Shown here one piece after another: positions 54,008-63,974 of a stretch of 64,000 bases of DNA. The notes below the pieces were generated by a model. That model ran no database searches. It was not told where the DNA came from and worked only from the letters and a program-made list of their open reading frames with translations. Made by a program: the position numbers and the translations under genes. Source of the DNA: Bacteroidaceae bacterium (lineage in GTDB: Bacteria > Bacteroidota > Bacteroidia > Bacteroidales > Bacteroidaceae); the NCBI GenBank assembly GCA_017617235.1, contig JAFZWQ010000025.1, positions 26,926 to 90,925 on the forward strand. Direction: 5' to 3'. Every line of letters begins with the position of its first letter. Positions within the stretch are counted from its first letter, which is position 1.

Positions 54008-56260
54008 TTAGAAAGGAAGTCCCACAGCGAAGTGCAGGGCGAAATCGCGTTTGAAGCGAGGATGGATGATGGGGAAATGGTGGCGGGCATCGCTATAGGC
54101 AGGGTTCACAGCCTTCATACCTCCATCGAGACGCAGGATGAAATAGTTGAAGTTGAGGCGGATGCCCAATCCATAGGAAGCCGCAAGCTGCCGCCAGAAC
54201 TTGTCGAATTGGAACTGTCCACCGGGCTGGTCGGCATAGTCGCGAATGGTCCAGATGTTACCGGCATCAATAAAGGCCGCCCCGTCTATCTTCCAGAACA
54301 GATGACTGCGATATTCCAGATTCATGTCCAGTTTTACATCACCCGTCTGATTAATGAAATCGATACGTCCGTCCTGCCCCTTGAACGAACCAGGCCCCAA
54401 GCCACGAACCGACCAACCGCGAACGCTGTTGGCACCACCGCTGAAATAGCGTTTCTCGTAGGGCAGGATGGTGCTGTTGCCATAAGGGAAAGCTACGCCC
54501 AGTCCAAAATGGACAGACAGGGAATTGGTGGGTGAGAAGCGGAAACTCTTCGAAAAATCGAAATCGCACTTGGCAAACTCGGCATAGGCAATATTGAAGA
54601 GCGTATACTGGTTCTGGCTGTTACGTGCCGTTCCCAACAGCGTGGTAAGTCCGTAGAGCAGATTTCCCGCCGTCTCGACATTGAATCGGATGCTATAGGC
54701 ATTTGTTCCATAATTGCCCGTAGCACCTGAAAGGGGCTGGGACGAATAGCTGAAGGTATAACCCCACTTCATGATGAACAAGTCCTCGTAGTTGTATCGC
54801 AGGATGGCATTTCGCGAAGTGGCGTTCGCCAGATAGTCGTTGTAGAACGTTTTCGAAATCCAAGGCATGAAGACGTAGTTCAGGTCGATGAGGTCGATAC
54901 GATGCTGGCGCTGACGGTTGTGCTGGCTCCAGCGATATCGCCAGGCACCTGCCACAACACGTCTGTGGAACTCGGGACGATTCTGATTGTCGTACATCAG
55001 GGAGATTTCGCTGATAGCATGACTGCTGCGACGGAAATCCCGGCTAATGCCTGGGAACTTAAAATCGGGGAACGCCAAAGACACCTCGGCACCATACTCC
55101 AGATAGTTCTCGTTGTCGTAACCTTCCAGTCCGCGTATCGCCTCGAAGGCACCACGTAACTTCACATTCAGTAATTCGGAACCACGGAACATGTTGCGAT
55201 TCTGGTAGGAAAGCACCACTGCGGCACCAAAGTCGCCAGCCGAGTTTGTCCCTTCCAACTCTATGTTGAAGGCGTGAAGTTTGTTCGTCGTCACAGCCAC
55301 CAATGCATCCAGACGCGTACTGTCCGTCGTATCGGGTGTCATGGTGATTGTAGAGTTCATAACTGCTCCCAAAGCCGACAGGTTGCTATAGGTTTCCTGT
55401 ACATGCTGCTCGTTATAGAGTTCGCCCGGACGAATGGCATTCTTCACCTGCAGCACACTCTTGCGCAGCAGATTGTTACTGGTGCTGTCTGACAGGAAGT
55501 TGACCTCGTCGATATAGTACTGACGATGGGGCACACGCTGGGTGCTTTGCGGCACGAGTGCATTGTCCACCTTCAAAGCCAAAGCCACCTTGTGGTTGCC
55601 CAGCGCTGTATCTGCTTCGAAACGGATATATTCCTTATTAAAGCGGTAAAAACCGTTTCCGCGCAACAGACGGTTGATACGACTGCGTTCGGCATCCAGT
55701 TCGTTCAGGTCGAAGGGCATGCCAACACTCAGACGGGAATCCGCCTCCGTGCTGTCCACCAAATGTTGTACCACAGAATCCTCGATTACCTGACCCAGTT
55801 CGGCAATGTGGTAGCGAGGGCCCGTTTGAATGTCGTACATCACATTCAGTTTGAAACCCTTCTTGCGTTCTAGCAAATCCACCTGAGCATTCAGGAATCC
55901 CATATTGCGAACAGCGGCTTCTATGTTATCCCGTGTCTTTATGGCTTTCGAGGCATCATATATCACAGGAGCCTCACCTATGCGTTGCAAGAAACGATTG
56001 ATGCGTTTTGTAGAATCGCGTCCACTCATCAGATAAGGCCCCATGGGCACCTTCACCAAACTGAACCAACGGGAATTGGGATGTTGCTGCACGTATCCCT
56101 GCATCTGTGTCGTGGATATTGTCTTATCCGACGTGTGTATCTTTACATCGTTCAACAGATACTCGTTTTCCGGAATAAAACGAGACACGCTGCAACTGGC
56201 TATTATCCCCATGAAGGACAGCAAAATTGCAATACGTAGAAATGAACTACGAAATTTCAC
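54008..56260 (-). CDS. tamL: TamL-type BamA/TamA-family outer-membrane lipoprotein
   Basis: The 750-residue protein has a lipoprotein signal (FLRIAILLSFMGIIASC, Cys23), POTRA-like domains (about 30-330) and a C-terminal Omp85 barrel with KRYFSGGANSVRGWSVRGLG and a final aromatic (FAVGLPF). In Bacteroidota the lipidated TamL acts with TamB in outer-membrane assembly. I chose the GTG at 56258-56260 (VKFRSSFLRIAILLS). The longer ORF starts inside the oppositely oriented methyltransferase gene and crosses a heptad array. A -7 box TATCTTTG at 56265-56272 lies only 4 bp upstream, so the message may be nearly leaderless. Confidence 0.85.
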   Translation of the reverse strand: MKFRSSFLRIAILLSFMGIIASCSVSRFIPENEYLLNDVKIHTSDKTISTTQMQGYVQQHPNSRWFSLVKVPMGPYLMSGRDSTKRINRFLQRIGEAPVIYDASKAIKTRDNIEAAVRNMGFLNAQVDLLERKKGFKLNVMYDIQTGPRYHIAELGQVIEDSVVQHLVDSTEADSRLSVGMPFDLNELDAERSRINRLLRGNGFYRFNKEYIRFEADTALGNHKVALALKVDNALVPQSTQRVPHRQYYIDEVNFLSDSTSNNLLRKSVLQVKNAIRPGELYNEQHVQETYSNLSALGAVMNSTITMTPDTTDSTRLDALVAVTTNKLHAFNIELEGTNSAGDFGAAVVLSYQNRNMFRGSELLNVKLRGAFEAIRGLEGYDNENYLEYGAEVSLAFPDFKFPGISRDFRRSSHAISEISLMYDNQNRPEFHRRVVAGAWRYRWSQHNRQRQHRIDLIDLNYVFMPWISKTFYNDYLANATSRNAILRYNYEDLFIMKWGYTFSYSSQPLSGATGNYGTNAYSIRFNVETAGNLLYGLTTLLGTARNSQNQYTLFNIAYAEFAKCDFDFSKSFRFSPTNSLSVHFGLGVAFPYGNSTILPYEKRYFSGGANSVRGWSVRGLGPGSFKGQDGRIDFINQTGDVKLDMNLEYRSHLFWKIDGAAFIDAGNIWTIRDYADQPGGQFQFDKFWRQLAASYGLGIRLNFNYFILRLDGGMKAVNPAYSDARHHFPIIHPRFKRDFALHFAVGLPF

Positions 56261-56279
56261 ATCACAAAGATAGTGAATT

Positions 56280-56312
56280 AAGTGAAAAGTGAAAAGTGAA
56301 TAGTGAAAAATT
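56280..56312. repeat. Heptad array in the tamL/methyltransferase divergent gap
   Basis: AAGTGAA three times then TAGTGAA and AAATTAT, the same units as in the array before sprA. It lies between two divergent genes. Confidence 0.75.
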
Positions 56313-56333
56313 ATTATTACCTTTGCCACGAAT

Positions 56334-57095
56334 ATGATAAGTAAAGCACGCATTAAGCAAATTCACAGCCTGGAACGCAAGAAAAACAGGCTGGAAGAAG
56401 GACTATTTGTAGCAGAAGGTCCCAAACTGGTTGGCGAGCTGCTCGAAACCATGCGTCCGCACTATGTGGCAGCCACAGCAAGTTGGCTCGAAACGCACGC
56501 CCAGGAGCTACGCGGTGTGGAAACAGATGTGGTGAGCAACGATGAACTGCAACGCGCCAGCCTGCTGCAACACCCCCAATCCGTAATCGCCCTGTTCCCA
56601 CTACCCCACTACGATACAGAGCTGGCCTCGACGGCAGAATGCGAGTTAACGCTGGCATTGGACGGGGTGCAAGATCCGGGCAATATGGGCACCATCGTCC
56701 GACTGGCCGACTGGTTCGGCATTCGACACGTTTTCTGCTCGATGGACTGTGCCGACATTTTTAACCCTAAGGCCACACAGGCCACCATGGGAGCTTTGGC
56801 GCGAGTTATGGTTCATTACATCGACCTTCAAGAAGCACTCTCCCACACCCAGGCACCCATATACGGAACATTTCTGGATGGCGACAACATTTACCAGCAG
56901 ACACTCTCTGCAAATGGCGTAATCGTGATGGGTAACGAGGGAAGAGGCATTTCGCCCTCCATTGCACAACTGGTAAATCGCAGACTGTACATTCCTCCAT
57001 ACCCCGCTGACAACCATACGGTGGAAAGCCTGAATGTTGCCATAGCCACAGCCATCACCTGTGCCGAATTCAGAAGAAGCCCCCTCTCGCACTGA
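56334..57095 (+). CDS. TrmH/SpoU-family RNA 2'-O-methyltransferase
   Basis: The 253-residue SPOUT-fold protein has the N-terminal substrate-binding part (SLERKKNRLEEGLFVAEGPK) and the knotted methyltransferase domain. Motifs are LALDGVQDPGNMGTIVRLAD (motif 1), VIVMGNEGRGISPSIAQLVN (motif 2) and LYIPPYPADNHTVESLNVAI (motif 3). The target nucleotide (rRNA or tRNA) is not decided by sequence. A -7 box TACCTTTG lies at 56318-56325. Confidence 0.93.
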   Translation: MISKARIKQIHSLERKKNRLEEGLFVAEGPKLVGELLETMRPHYVAATASWLETHAQELRGVETDVVSNDELQRASLLQHPQSVIALFPLPHYDTELASTAECELTLALDGVQDPGNMGTIVRLADWFGIRHVFCSMDCADIFNPKATQATMGALARVMVHYIDLQEALSHTQAPIYGTFLDGDNIYQQTLSANGVIVMGNEGRGISPSIAQLVNRRLYIPPYPADNHTVESLNVAIATAITCAEFRRSPLSH

Positions 57096-57111
57096 GAAGG
57101 GGCCTCTTTTT
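57075..57111 (+). terminator. Terminator overlapping the end of the methyltransferase gene
   Basis: GCCCCCTCTC pairs with GAGAAGGGGC, followed by a T-run. The hairpin includes the last codons and stop of the gene. Confidence 0.82.
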
Positions 57112-57141
57112 CTCTATTATAAATAAGGTATAGATTCCGCG

Positions 57142-57924
57142 TTATTCTTCGACGGGAAATCCTTCTTCGTCCTCTTCCTTCACCTCTGCCTCTGCGGCAT
57201 AAGACGAATAGAAGGTATCGTCCGAAGAATCATCTTCGCGGTCAATATCGCGCTCGTCTTCCAAACGTTCGTCTTCGTCGTCTATAAGGTTTCCATCTTC
57301 ATCGTATTGATTGTCCACATTGCAACGGAGCTTCACCAGCGGTTCCTTCTTCTTGGCAAAGATGGCTTCCGTCCAGGTTCCTTTCTCCACTTCCAGCACC
57401 TCGAATCCCTGTGCCACCTTGCGCTCCAGCGTGCCTCCCTTGGCATGTATGCGACTGGTGGGCAGCTGTGTAGTGCTGATTTCGAAACTGGATTCTATGA
57501 TGTCCTTGATGCTCAGGGGAATGCTGTCCCAGCCACCACCAAAGTTACGGTCTATCAGTTCCAACAGGGTGGCAGCCGTGATATGCTTCACATTCTCGTA
57601 GCTCAGGTCGGTAATACGCTTAATGTACTTGCGACGGATAGCCACCATTCCCTTACGTTCGTTGGCACGTGCAAAGACGGACCATTCTCCATTCTGGTAT
57701 TTGGCAACCTCGCGCTCGTCACGTGGATTAAAGTGCACCACTTCGAAACACAGGCGGATAATATTCAGCAATTTTTCTTCCGACGACGCGAAACCTTCCT
57801 CGCTCGCACGATCTTGTTCCCACAGGGCAGCTACCTGCACCTCGTTCAGGTTCCAGACGTTGTTGGAATTCAAATCCAGAATAGACTCCAACATCAAGTC
57901 CATTTCCTTTTTTTCCTTACTCAT
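57142..57924 (-). CDS. Conserved hypothetical protein with very acidic tail
   Basis: The 260-residue protein has a helical, mixed-charge body (about 1-200) and a tail of Asp and Glu from about residue 203 (DNQYDEDGNLIDDEDERLED, then ERDIDREDDSSDD). There is no signal peptide or membrane segment. I do not recognise a domain. Such tails often bind basic proteins or metals. A -7 box TATATTTG lies at 57951-57958. The gene is divergent from ispE. Confidence 0.68.
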   Translation of the reverse strand: MSKEKKEMDLMLESILDLNSNNVWNLNEVQVAALWEQDRASEEGFASSEEKLLNIIRLCFEVVHFNPRDEREVAKYQNGEWSVFARANERKGMVAIRRKYIKRITDLSYENVKHITAATLLELIDRNFGGGWDSIPLSIKDIIESSFEISTTQLPTSRIHAKGGTLERKVAQGFEVLEVEKGTWTEAIFAKKKEPLVKLRCNVDNQYDEDGNLIDDEDERLEDERDIDREDDSSDDTFYSSYAAEAEVKEEDEEGFPVEE

Positions 57925-58013
57925 ACTTCACGATTTATTTAATATGGTCGCAAATATACGAATTTTTTAAGAATATCCAATTATAATTCTCGATTATTGT
58001 ATATCTTTGTCGT

Positions 58014-58829
58014 ATGAAAACATTTCCATGTGCTAAAATCAATCTCGGCCTCTACGTTGTAGAACGTCGCCCAGACGGTTACCACAATCTGGAAACTGTC
58101 TTTTATCCCATTCCTCTTTGCGATGAGCTGGAAATCGTTCCAGCCGCAGAGGACCAACTCGCAATCGAGGGATTTCCCGTCGATGGCCAGTGGCGCGACA
58201 ATTTGGTATGGCGCGTTGTAAAGCAGTTGCGCGACGGGGGATTGCCCATTCCTCCCATAGTTATCCGCCTACGCAAGACCATCCCCATGGGAGCAGGACT
58301 GGGTGGTGGCAGTAGCGATGCGGCCCACACCATGCTCATGCTGAACGAAATGTTCCATCTGGGTCTTTCCGACGATGATATGGAACAACGCTTGTCCCGT
58401 CTGGGTGCCGACTGTCCTTTCTTCGTACGTCGACAACCTGTCTTTGCCACAGGAATTGGCGACCAGTTCACCCCAGTTGCTTTAAGTCTTACAGGACAGC
58501 ACTTGTTACTGGTGAAGCCGTCCGACCATGTTTCCACACGCGAAGCCTATTCCGCAGTCCGTCCCCGGCATCCCCAGCACCCGCTCCTGCAAAGCATACA
58601 GCGCCCTATCAGCGAATGGCAACAATTGGTTGGCAATGATTTCGAGCAAAGTGTCTTTCCCCAGCACCCCACCATTGCCGACATTAAACAGCAGTTGATT
58701 AACAATGGAGCCCTCTATGCCGCTATGAGTGGAAGTGGGAGTGCCGTCTTCGGAATCTTTGCCCAAGCGCCTTCGCCACAGCTCATAGCTTCGTTCTCGT
58801 CACACTTCACCTTCACAGCTCCCCTTTAA
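58014..58829 (+). CDS. ispE: 4-diphosphocytidyl-2-C-methyl-D-erythritol kinase
   Basis: IspE phosphorylates 4-diphosphocytidyl-methylerythritol in the non-mevalonate isoprenoid pathway. The 271-residue GHMP kinase has FPCAKINLGLYVVERRPDGY at the start, the ATP loop PMGAGLGGGSSDAAHTMLML and MSGSGSAVFGIFAQ near the end. A -7 box TATCTTTG (58002-58009) lies 4 bp before the ATG. Confidence 0.95.
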   Translation: MKTFPCAKINLGLYVVERRPDGYHNLETVFYPIPLCDELEIVPAAEDQLAIEGFPVDGQWRDNLVWRVVKQLRDGGLPIPPIVIRLRKTIPMGAGLGGGSSDAAHTMLMLNEMFHLGLSDDDMEQRLSRLGADCPFFVRRQPVFATGIGDQFTPVALSLTGQHLLLVKPSDHVSTREAYSAVRPRHPQHPLLQSIQRPISEWQQLVGNDFEQSVFPQHPTIADIKQQLINNGALYAAMSGSGSAVFGIFAQAPSPQLIASFSSHFTFTAPL

Positions 58830-58844
58830 TCCCACTCTAGCAAT

Positions 58845-59558
58845 ATGCCATTTCACTACAAACGCACGATTCTTGTAATTTTCGTCTTTCTGTTAGCGAC
58901 TATATGGTTCTTTGTTCCTGCAGGGAAACCCAACGACGCAAGTGTGCTGTTCGACATGCGGCTAGCATTGCCCGCAACCCTACTGGCGTTGGGTAGTATA
59001 GGGGTACTTCCACGTCTGATGACGCTGGGCCTGCTTTTCTGTGCTATTGGTGACGCGATGGGGGTATTGGGAAGTTTCGAAGGTCAGATGGGAGGCTTTG
59101 CCATAGCACACATCTGCTTCATCTGCTGGTTTGCCAGGGAAATCCGTTGCACCAAGACTAAACCCGTTATACTTTTTATCACCACCCTGTTCTGCCTGTT
59201 CCCATTAGCTCTGGCCGCAGTAAAAGTGATACCCGCCGTACCCGACATTCCCATCCGCATTGGCTGTTCGATTTATGCTCTGTTGCTTACAGGGACGGTG
59301 TACACAAGTCTGGTTTACGCCTTCTCTGCACCCGCTGGCAAAAGGTTTCTTCCCTTCATAGCTGCAATTGGCGGCCTGCTGTTCCTGGTTTCCGATTTCA
59401 TTCTCTCGTGGAACCGCTTCACAGCACACATCTCCCACGCCACCCTATACATCATGACCACCTACTATGCCGCACTGTTCTTCCTTTTCATCGGGACACT
59501 ACGTGCACCAATAAATGTTCCCTTAGCGGAAAGACAAAAAACCAAGTGTGAGATTTGA
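58845..59558 (+). CDS. YhhN-family membrane protein (lysoplasmalogenase-like)
   Basis: The 237-residue protein has about eight membrane segments with FCAIGDAMGVLGSFEGQMGG, AHICFICWFAREIR and GGLLFLVSDFILSWNRFTAH, which carry the Asp-containing motifs of the YhhN/TMEM86 family. These hydrolyse or bind ether-lipid head groups in characterised relatives; activity here is assumed. It follows ispE by 15 bp and is probably co-transcribed. Confidence 0.87.
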   Translation: MPFHYKRTILVIFVFLLATIWFFVPAGKPNDASVLFDMRLALPATLLALGSIGVLPRLMTLGLLFCAIGDAMGVLGSFEGQMGGFAIAHICFICWFAREIRCTKTKPVILFITTLFCLFPLALAAVKVIPAVPDIPIRIGCSIYALLLTGTVYTSLVYAFSAPAGKRFLPFIAAIGGLLFLVSDFILSWNRFTAHISHATLYIMTTYYAALFFLFIGTLRAPINVPLAERQKTKCEI

Positions 59559-59584
59559 CGCATCGGATTTTTTCGCTATCTTTG
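59554..59584 (+). promoter_or_regulatory. Promoter of the MscS-family gene
   Basis: TTTG (59554-59557), 19 nt, then TATCTTTG (59577-59584). It overlaps the last codons of the YhhN gene. Confidence 0.75.
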
Positions 59585-59639
59585 CCATAATTAACCACGA
59601 ATTCAAGTGCATAATATATAATAAAGGTATAAAAACGGT

Positions 59640-62258
59640 ATGATGAAACGTGTTTTGGCAGTACTTTGCCTGTGCCTGCTGGCTGTAATGCCAGTTGGAG
59701 CTGTATTAAAGGAGAAAGACCTGGCACAGACGCTAGGTGTATTGAGGGCCGAGTTGGAACGGGACTACCAGAAGTTGCAAATGTTCATTCAGTCCTACGA
59801 ACAGCAAGGGGCACAGCAGCATCAACAGTTGGTTTCGTATATGAACCAGTGCGAACAGATAGGGCTGATGCTGTATTCACAGTCAACAGAAAACACCTTC
59901 GATATGGCATACGCCTGCCAACAATCGGTGGACCTGTATCGCAGGCTGAACGACAAGGAGGGAAACACATTGCCCTACGACAAGATAATAGCCCGACTGA
60001 AGTCCGAAATAGAACGCTACGACGCACTCATTGCCTCGCTGAAGAGCATGCCTCCCGTGGCGAAGCACGACGAAGAAGTGCTGACGCAGAGCGACAGCAT
60101 ACTGCTGCAGGCTATTGACTCGCTGGCATCGAAGATTGATTCGCTGGCAGAAACGGCAGACGAACAACAAGCGATGCCACTGCCGCTACACGATGAGGAG
60201 GCCGAGGAGGACGAACCGCAGGAACCGCTGTACCTAACGGGCCAGCAACTGGAGGACAGAAAGGCATGTCTGGAATATGCCGAGGCGCTGCGCGAAATCA
60301 TGGCCCAACATCTGGAAAGCATGGAGGCCGAGAGCACGTATTACAAGAGCGTGCAGGAGAAGGTGGAACGACTGAATGCCTTTGCACAAATGCAGTACAA
60401 AATGCTGCAGGACCGAATTTTCAAGCAGGGGGGCACAAACTATTTTGCCATACTGGCAGCACTGCCCCGCTACATTGCTCTGGCCAGCAGCACAGCAAAA
60501 TCGAAGTACACACCGTTCGAAGGCAAGCAAAGTAAATCGGAATGGAGGGGTTTGTCAATTGCCTTCATCACCATATTCGTGCTGCTCTACCTGTCGCTGT
60601 CGATGGCTGTAAGCTATGCCGCACTGCGTTGGCTGGTACCCCGCCGCTGGATGGGTGACGATGCGAAAACAAGGCGCAAAATGCTAACACTAGTGGTGGG
60701 AACGGCGCTGTTCGGCATCATTGTGATGGCGCTGCGTTCGTACATGCCCAGCAATTCTGTGAGGATGGGTGCAGGACTGATTATCAACACCACATGGCTG
60801 ATGGAAGTGATTTTCCTCTCGCTGTACATCCGACTGAAGGGAAGCGACATGCTGCACGCCACACTTACGTATCTGCCTTTGCTCATCCTTTCGTTCATCG
60901 TAGTAATCGTGCGTATCCTGCTCATTCCCAACATTATACTGAGCCTTGCATTTCCTCCCGTGCTGTTGGGATTCACCCTGTGGCAACTGTGGTTGGCACG
61001 TAAATACAGGAAGGGGCTGCCCATGCTGGATGTGGCCTACAGCTACATCACCAGCATAGCGATGGTCGTTTCCACCATCGCTGCGTGGGTGGGCTTTACT
61101 ATGATGGCCGTACAAATTATGGTATGGTGGACATTTCAGCTGGCTGCCATCACCACAATTACATGTTTCTACGACATTATGGAAATGTACGAACGGCGTC
61201 ACCTCGCCCGCAAAATCGCACGTTCGCTGGTGGCACCCGATAGTTCCGTCGCAACTCGCAGCGCCCTGCTGAAGCAAATTCAGCAGGGCGACCACATCAC
61301 CAGCACCTGGATTTACGATCTGGTGAGCCGCACCATCGTGCCCATCATGGCAGTAGCGTCAGTGCTGGCCAGTATCTATTGGGCCGCAGCTCTGTTCGAG
61401 ATGACAAGCGTCTGCCAAAAGGCCTTCTACACCAATTTCATAGACCAAAAGGATCTGATTCAGGTGTCGCTGTTCAAACTGTGCCAGGTGGCTGCATTGT
61501 GGTTCATCTTCCGCTACATCAACTATGCCGTACGCAGTTTCTATGCCGCTTATCGCCGGCACACCGCCAACCCCGACGACGTGCTGAACCTGACGCTGGC
61601 ACGTAACGTCATCGCCATACTGTCCTGGGGACTTTACGTAATCATCGTCTTCGTCATCCTGAACGTTCCTAAGAGTGGCATCAGCATCGTAACGGCAGGT
61701 TTGGCAACGGGTCTCGGTTTCGCCATGCAGGATCTCATCGAGAACTTCTTCTACGGGCTTTCCCTCATGACAGGACGCTTACGTGTTGGTGACTACATCG
61801 AATGTGACGGCATAACAGGCAAGGTGGAAAGCATTACCTATCAAAGCACCCAGGTGATTACGGGCGACGGATGCGTCATCGCCTTCCTGAACAAAGCGTT
61901 GTTCAGCAAAAACTTCAAAAACATGACACGTAACCACAGCTACGAACTCATCAGTATTCCCGTAGGTGTGGCATACGGCACCAATGTGGAGCGAGTGCGT
62001 CAACTGCTCATCGAAGCTCTAACGCCTATTTGTCAGGAAACGAACGACAATGGACAAAACGTATCCGACCCCGAAAGACCAATCATGGTACGATTCGCAG
62101 ACTTTGGCGACAGCAGCGTCGACTTAAAGGTTATGGTTTGGATGCTGGTAGAAGAAAAATACGCCCTTATGGCTCGTATCAAGGAAGCAATCTATAACAC
62201 TCTGAACACTAACAATATAGAGATTCCATTCCCACAGCGCGATGTACACATGAGATGA
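59640..62258 (+). CDS. Large MscS-family mechanosensitive channel
   Basis: The 872-residue protein has a signal peptide (MMKRVLAVLCLCLLAVMPVG), a periplasmic coiled-coil part (about 25-290) and around ten membrane segments. The conserved MscS core is near residues 680-790 (VTAGLATGLGFAMQDLIENF, RLRVGDYIECDGITGKVESI, NKALFSKNFKNMTR). This is the layout of large MscS/MscK-like channels, which open under membrane tension. Its stop overlaps the sulfatase ATG (ATGA, 62255-62258), an unusual pairing. Confidence 0.92.
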   Translation: MMKRVLAVLCLCLLAVMPVGAVLKEKDLAQTLGVLRAELERDYQKLQMFIQSYEQQGAQQHQQLVSYMNQCEQIGLMLYSQSTENTFDMAYACQQSVDLYRRLNDKEGNTLPYDKIIARLKSEIERYDALIASLKSMPPVAKHDEEVLTQSDSILLQAIDSLASKIDSLAETADEQQAMPLPLHDEEAEEDEPQEPLYLTGQQLEDRKACLEYAEALREIMAQHLESMEAESTYYKSVQEKVERLNAFAQMQYKMLQDRIFKQGGTNYFAILAALPRYIALASSTAKSKYTPFEGKQSKSEWRGLSIAFITIFVLLYLSLSMAVSYAALRWLVPRRWMGDDAKTRRKMLTLVVGTALFGIIVMALRSYMPSNSVRMGAGLIINTTWLMEVIFLSLYIRLKGSDMLHATLTYLPLLILSFIVVIVRILLIPNIILSLAFPPVLLGFTLWQLWLARKYRKGLPMLDVAYSYITSIAMVVSTIAAWVGFTMMAVQIMVWWTFQLAAITTITCFYDIMEMYERRHLARKIARSLVAPDSSVATRSALLKQIQQGDHITSTWIYDLVSRTIVPIMAVASVLASIYWAAALFEMTSVCQKAFYTNFIDQKDLIQVSLFKLCQVAALWFIFRYINYAVRSFYAAYRRHTANPDDVLNLTLARNVIAILSWGLYVIIVFVILNVPKSGISIVTAGLATGLGFAMQDLIENFFYGLSLMTGRLRVGDYIECDGITGKVESITYQSTQVITGDGCVIAFLNKALFSKNFKNMTRNHSYELISIPVGVAYGTNVERVRQLLIEALTPICQETNDNGQNVSDPERPIMVRFADFGDSSVDLKVMVWMLVEEKYALMARIKEAIYNTLNTNNIEIPFPQRDVHMR

Positions 62259-63739
62259 GACGCAGTCTTCTCCCCATCCTTGCTTCTCTGCCCTCTCTAG
62301 CCACAGCAGAGCAACCCCCAAATGTCGTTTTAATCGTTGCCGATGATTTGGGCTATGGTGACGTAAGCGCCTATGGGAGCCGCACCATCTCCACTCCAAA
62401 CATCGACAGGCTAGCAAACGGTGGAGTATGCCTAACCAACGGGCATTCGGCTGCTGCCACATCAACACCAAGTCGATACGGATTGCTTACGGGACTCTAC
62501 CCCTGGCGACGCAAGACAAACATCCTGCCTGGCGATGCACCTCTCATCATAGGAGAGGAACAGTTCACTTTGGCACGTTTGTTTCAAATGGCTGGTTATC
62601 GAACAGGGACTATCGGTAAATGGCACCTGGGCATCGGAAAAGGGCACATCGACTGGAACCGAACCATTAAACCGGGACCAAATGAGATTGGGTTCGACTA
62701 TTCTTGCATACTGCCAGCAACGGTCGATCGTGTACCATGCGTTTATGTCGAGAATGGCAATGTCGTAGGCCTTGACCCCAATGACCCAATAGAAGTAAAC
62801 TATCATAAGAATTTCGAGGGACAACCCACAGCCATCACAAACCCCGAGTTGATGACCAAAATCACTTGGTCGCACGGACATAACAATAGTGTTATTAATG
62901 GTATACCACGCATCGGTTTCATGCGAGGAGGCAAAGCCGCACTGTGGAAGGATGAAGAAATGGCAAGTTACCTAGTCGGTAAGGTAAAGGACTTTATCGA
63001 AGAACAACCGCAAGGACAGCCTTTCTTCCTATATTTTGGTTTACACGAACCCCACGTTCCACGCGTACCAGAAGCACGATTCGAAGGGGCAACAACGATG
63101 GGACCACGTGGGGATGTAATCGTGGAGGCCGACTGGTGCGTAGGTGAAGTCATTAGTAAATTGGAAGAAAAAGGACTATTGGAAAACACAATAGTTATCT
63201 TTACAAGCGATAACGGCCCAGTACTCAACGATGGATACAACGACAACGCATCTGAACTGGTTGGTAATCACGACATGAATGGTGGATATCGTGGAGGGAA
63301 ATACAGTCTGTACGAAGCTGGTACACGCGTACCATTCTTCATATACTGGAAAGGACACATACGTCACATTGTTTCTAATGCATTGGTGGCACAGCAGGAT
63401 CTTATGGCTTCCTTTGCTCACATGTTACATCAACCCATTCCTAGGGGACTCGACTCAGAGGACCACCTCTCCGCCTTTCTTGGCAAATCGAAAAAAGGGC
63501 GACGAGGAATGGTGGTAGAAGCAGTAGGAAGACTGGCCTACCGCACACGCGACTATGCTCTACTACCTGCCTATAAAGGGGATAAACGAAATACCACCGG
63601 TAATGAAATGGGCATCGTAGACACACTTTCCCTTTTTGACCTGCGAAACGACCCTATGCAACAGCAAAACATCATCAACAAACACGCTAAACTTGCACGC
63701 CACATGCAAGCCGCTCTCGACAAGGAACGCACAAAATAA
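62255..63739 (+). CDS. S-type sulfatase (arylsulfatase family)
   Basis: The 494-residue exported enzyme hydrolyses sulfate esters. The signal peptide (MRRSLLPILASLPSLATA) is followed by NVVLIVADDLGYGDVSAYGS (metal ligands Asp30, Asp31) and the active-site signature STPSRYGLLTG (Ser70), plus IGKWHLG and TSDNGP. Serine at the first signature position means the formylglycine is made by an anaerobic radical-SAM maturase, not found in this window. The substrate, probably a sulfated glycan, is unknown. It is co-translated with the MscS gene rather than lying in a glycan locus. Its 5' half has higher G/C than its 3' half. Confidence 0.92.
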   Translation: MRRSLLPILASLPSLATAEQPPNVVLIVADDLGYGDVSAYGSRTISTPNIDRLANGGVCLTNGHSAAATSTPSRYGLLTGLYPWRRKTNILPGDAPLIIGEEQFTLARLFQMAGYRTGTIGKWHLGIGKGHIDWNRTIKPGPNEIGFDYSCILPATVDRVPCVYVENGNVVGLDPNDPIEVNYHKNFEGQPTAITNPELMTKITWSHGHNNSVINGIPRIGFMRGGKAALWKDEEMASYLVGKVKDFIEEQPQGQPFFLYFGLHEPHVPRVPEARFEGATTMGPRGDVIVEADWCVGEVISKLEEKGLLENTIVIFTSDNGPVLNDGYNDNASELVGNHDMNGGYRGGKYSLYEAGTRVPFFIYWKGHIRHIVSNALVAQQDLMASFAHMLHQPIPRGLDSEDHLSAFLGKSKKGRRGMVVEAVGRLAYRTRDYALLPAYKGDKRNTTGNEMGIVDTLSLFDLRNDPMQQQNIINKHAKLARHMQAALDKERTK

Positions 63740-63744
63740 ACCCA

Positions 63745-63815
63745 TTAAACCCATAGGCCCCATAAGACCTATAGGCCCCATTAGGCTAATTAGGCTCATT
63801 AGACTCATCCGGCAC
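63745..63815. repeat. Degenerate CCCATAGG/GGCTAATTA tandem units
   Basis: Units such as CCCATTAAA, CCCATAGGC, CCCATAAGA and TAGGCTAAT, TAGGCTCAT repeat irregularly. A similar stretch is at 53967-54007 after tRNA-Lys. No gene is present. Confidence 0.55.
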
Positions 63816-63825
63816 ATAAACAAAG

Positions 63826-63855
63826 AAGCCTCCACATCGTATGATGCAGAGGCTT
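63826..63855 (-). terminator. Putative terminator of the rRNA operon
   Basis: AAGCCTC pairs with GAGGCTT, with a weak T-rich tail on the minus strand, just beyond the 5S rRNA 3' end. Confidence 0.6.
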
Positions 63856-63865
63856 ACTCCGGAAA

Positions 63866-63974
<109 letters not shown>

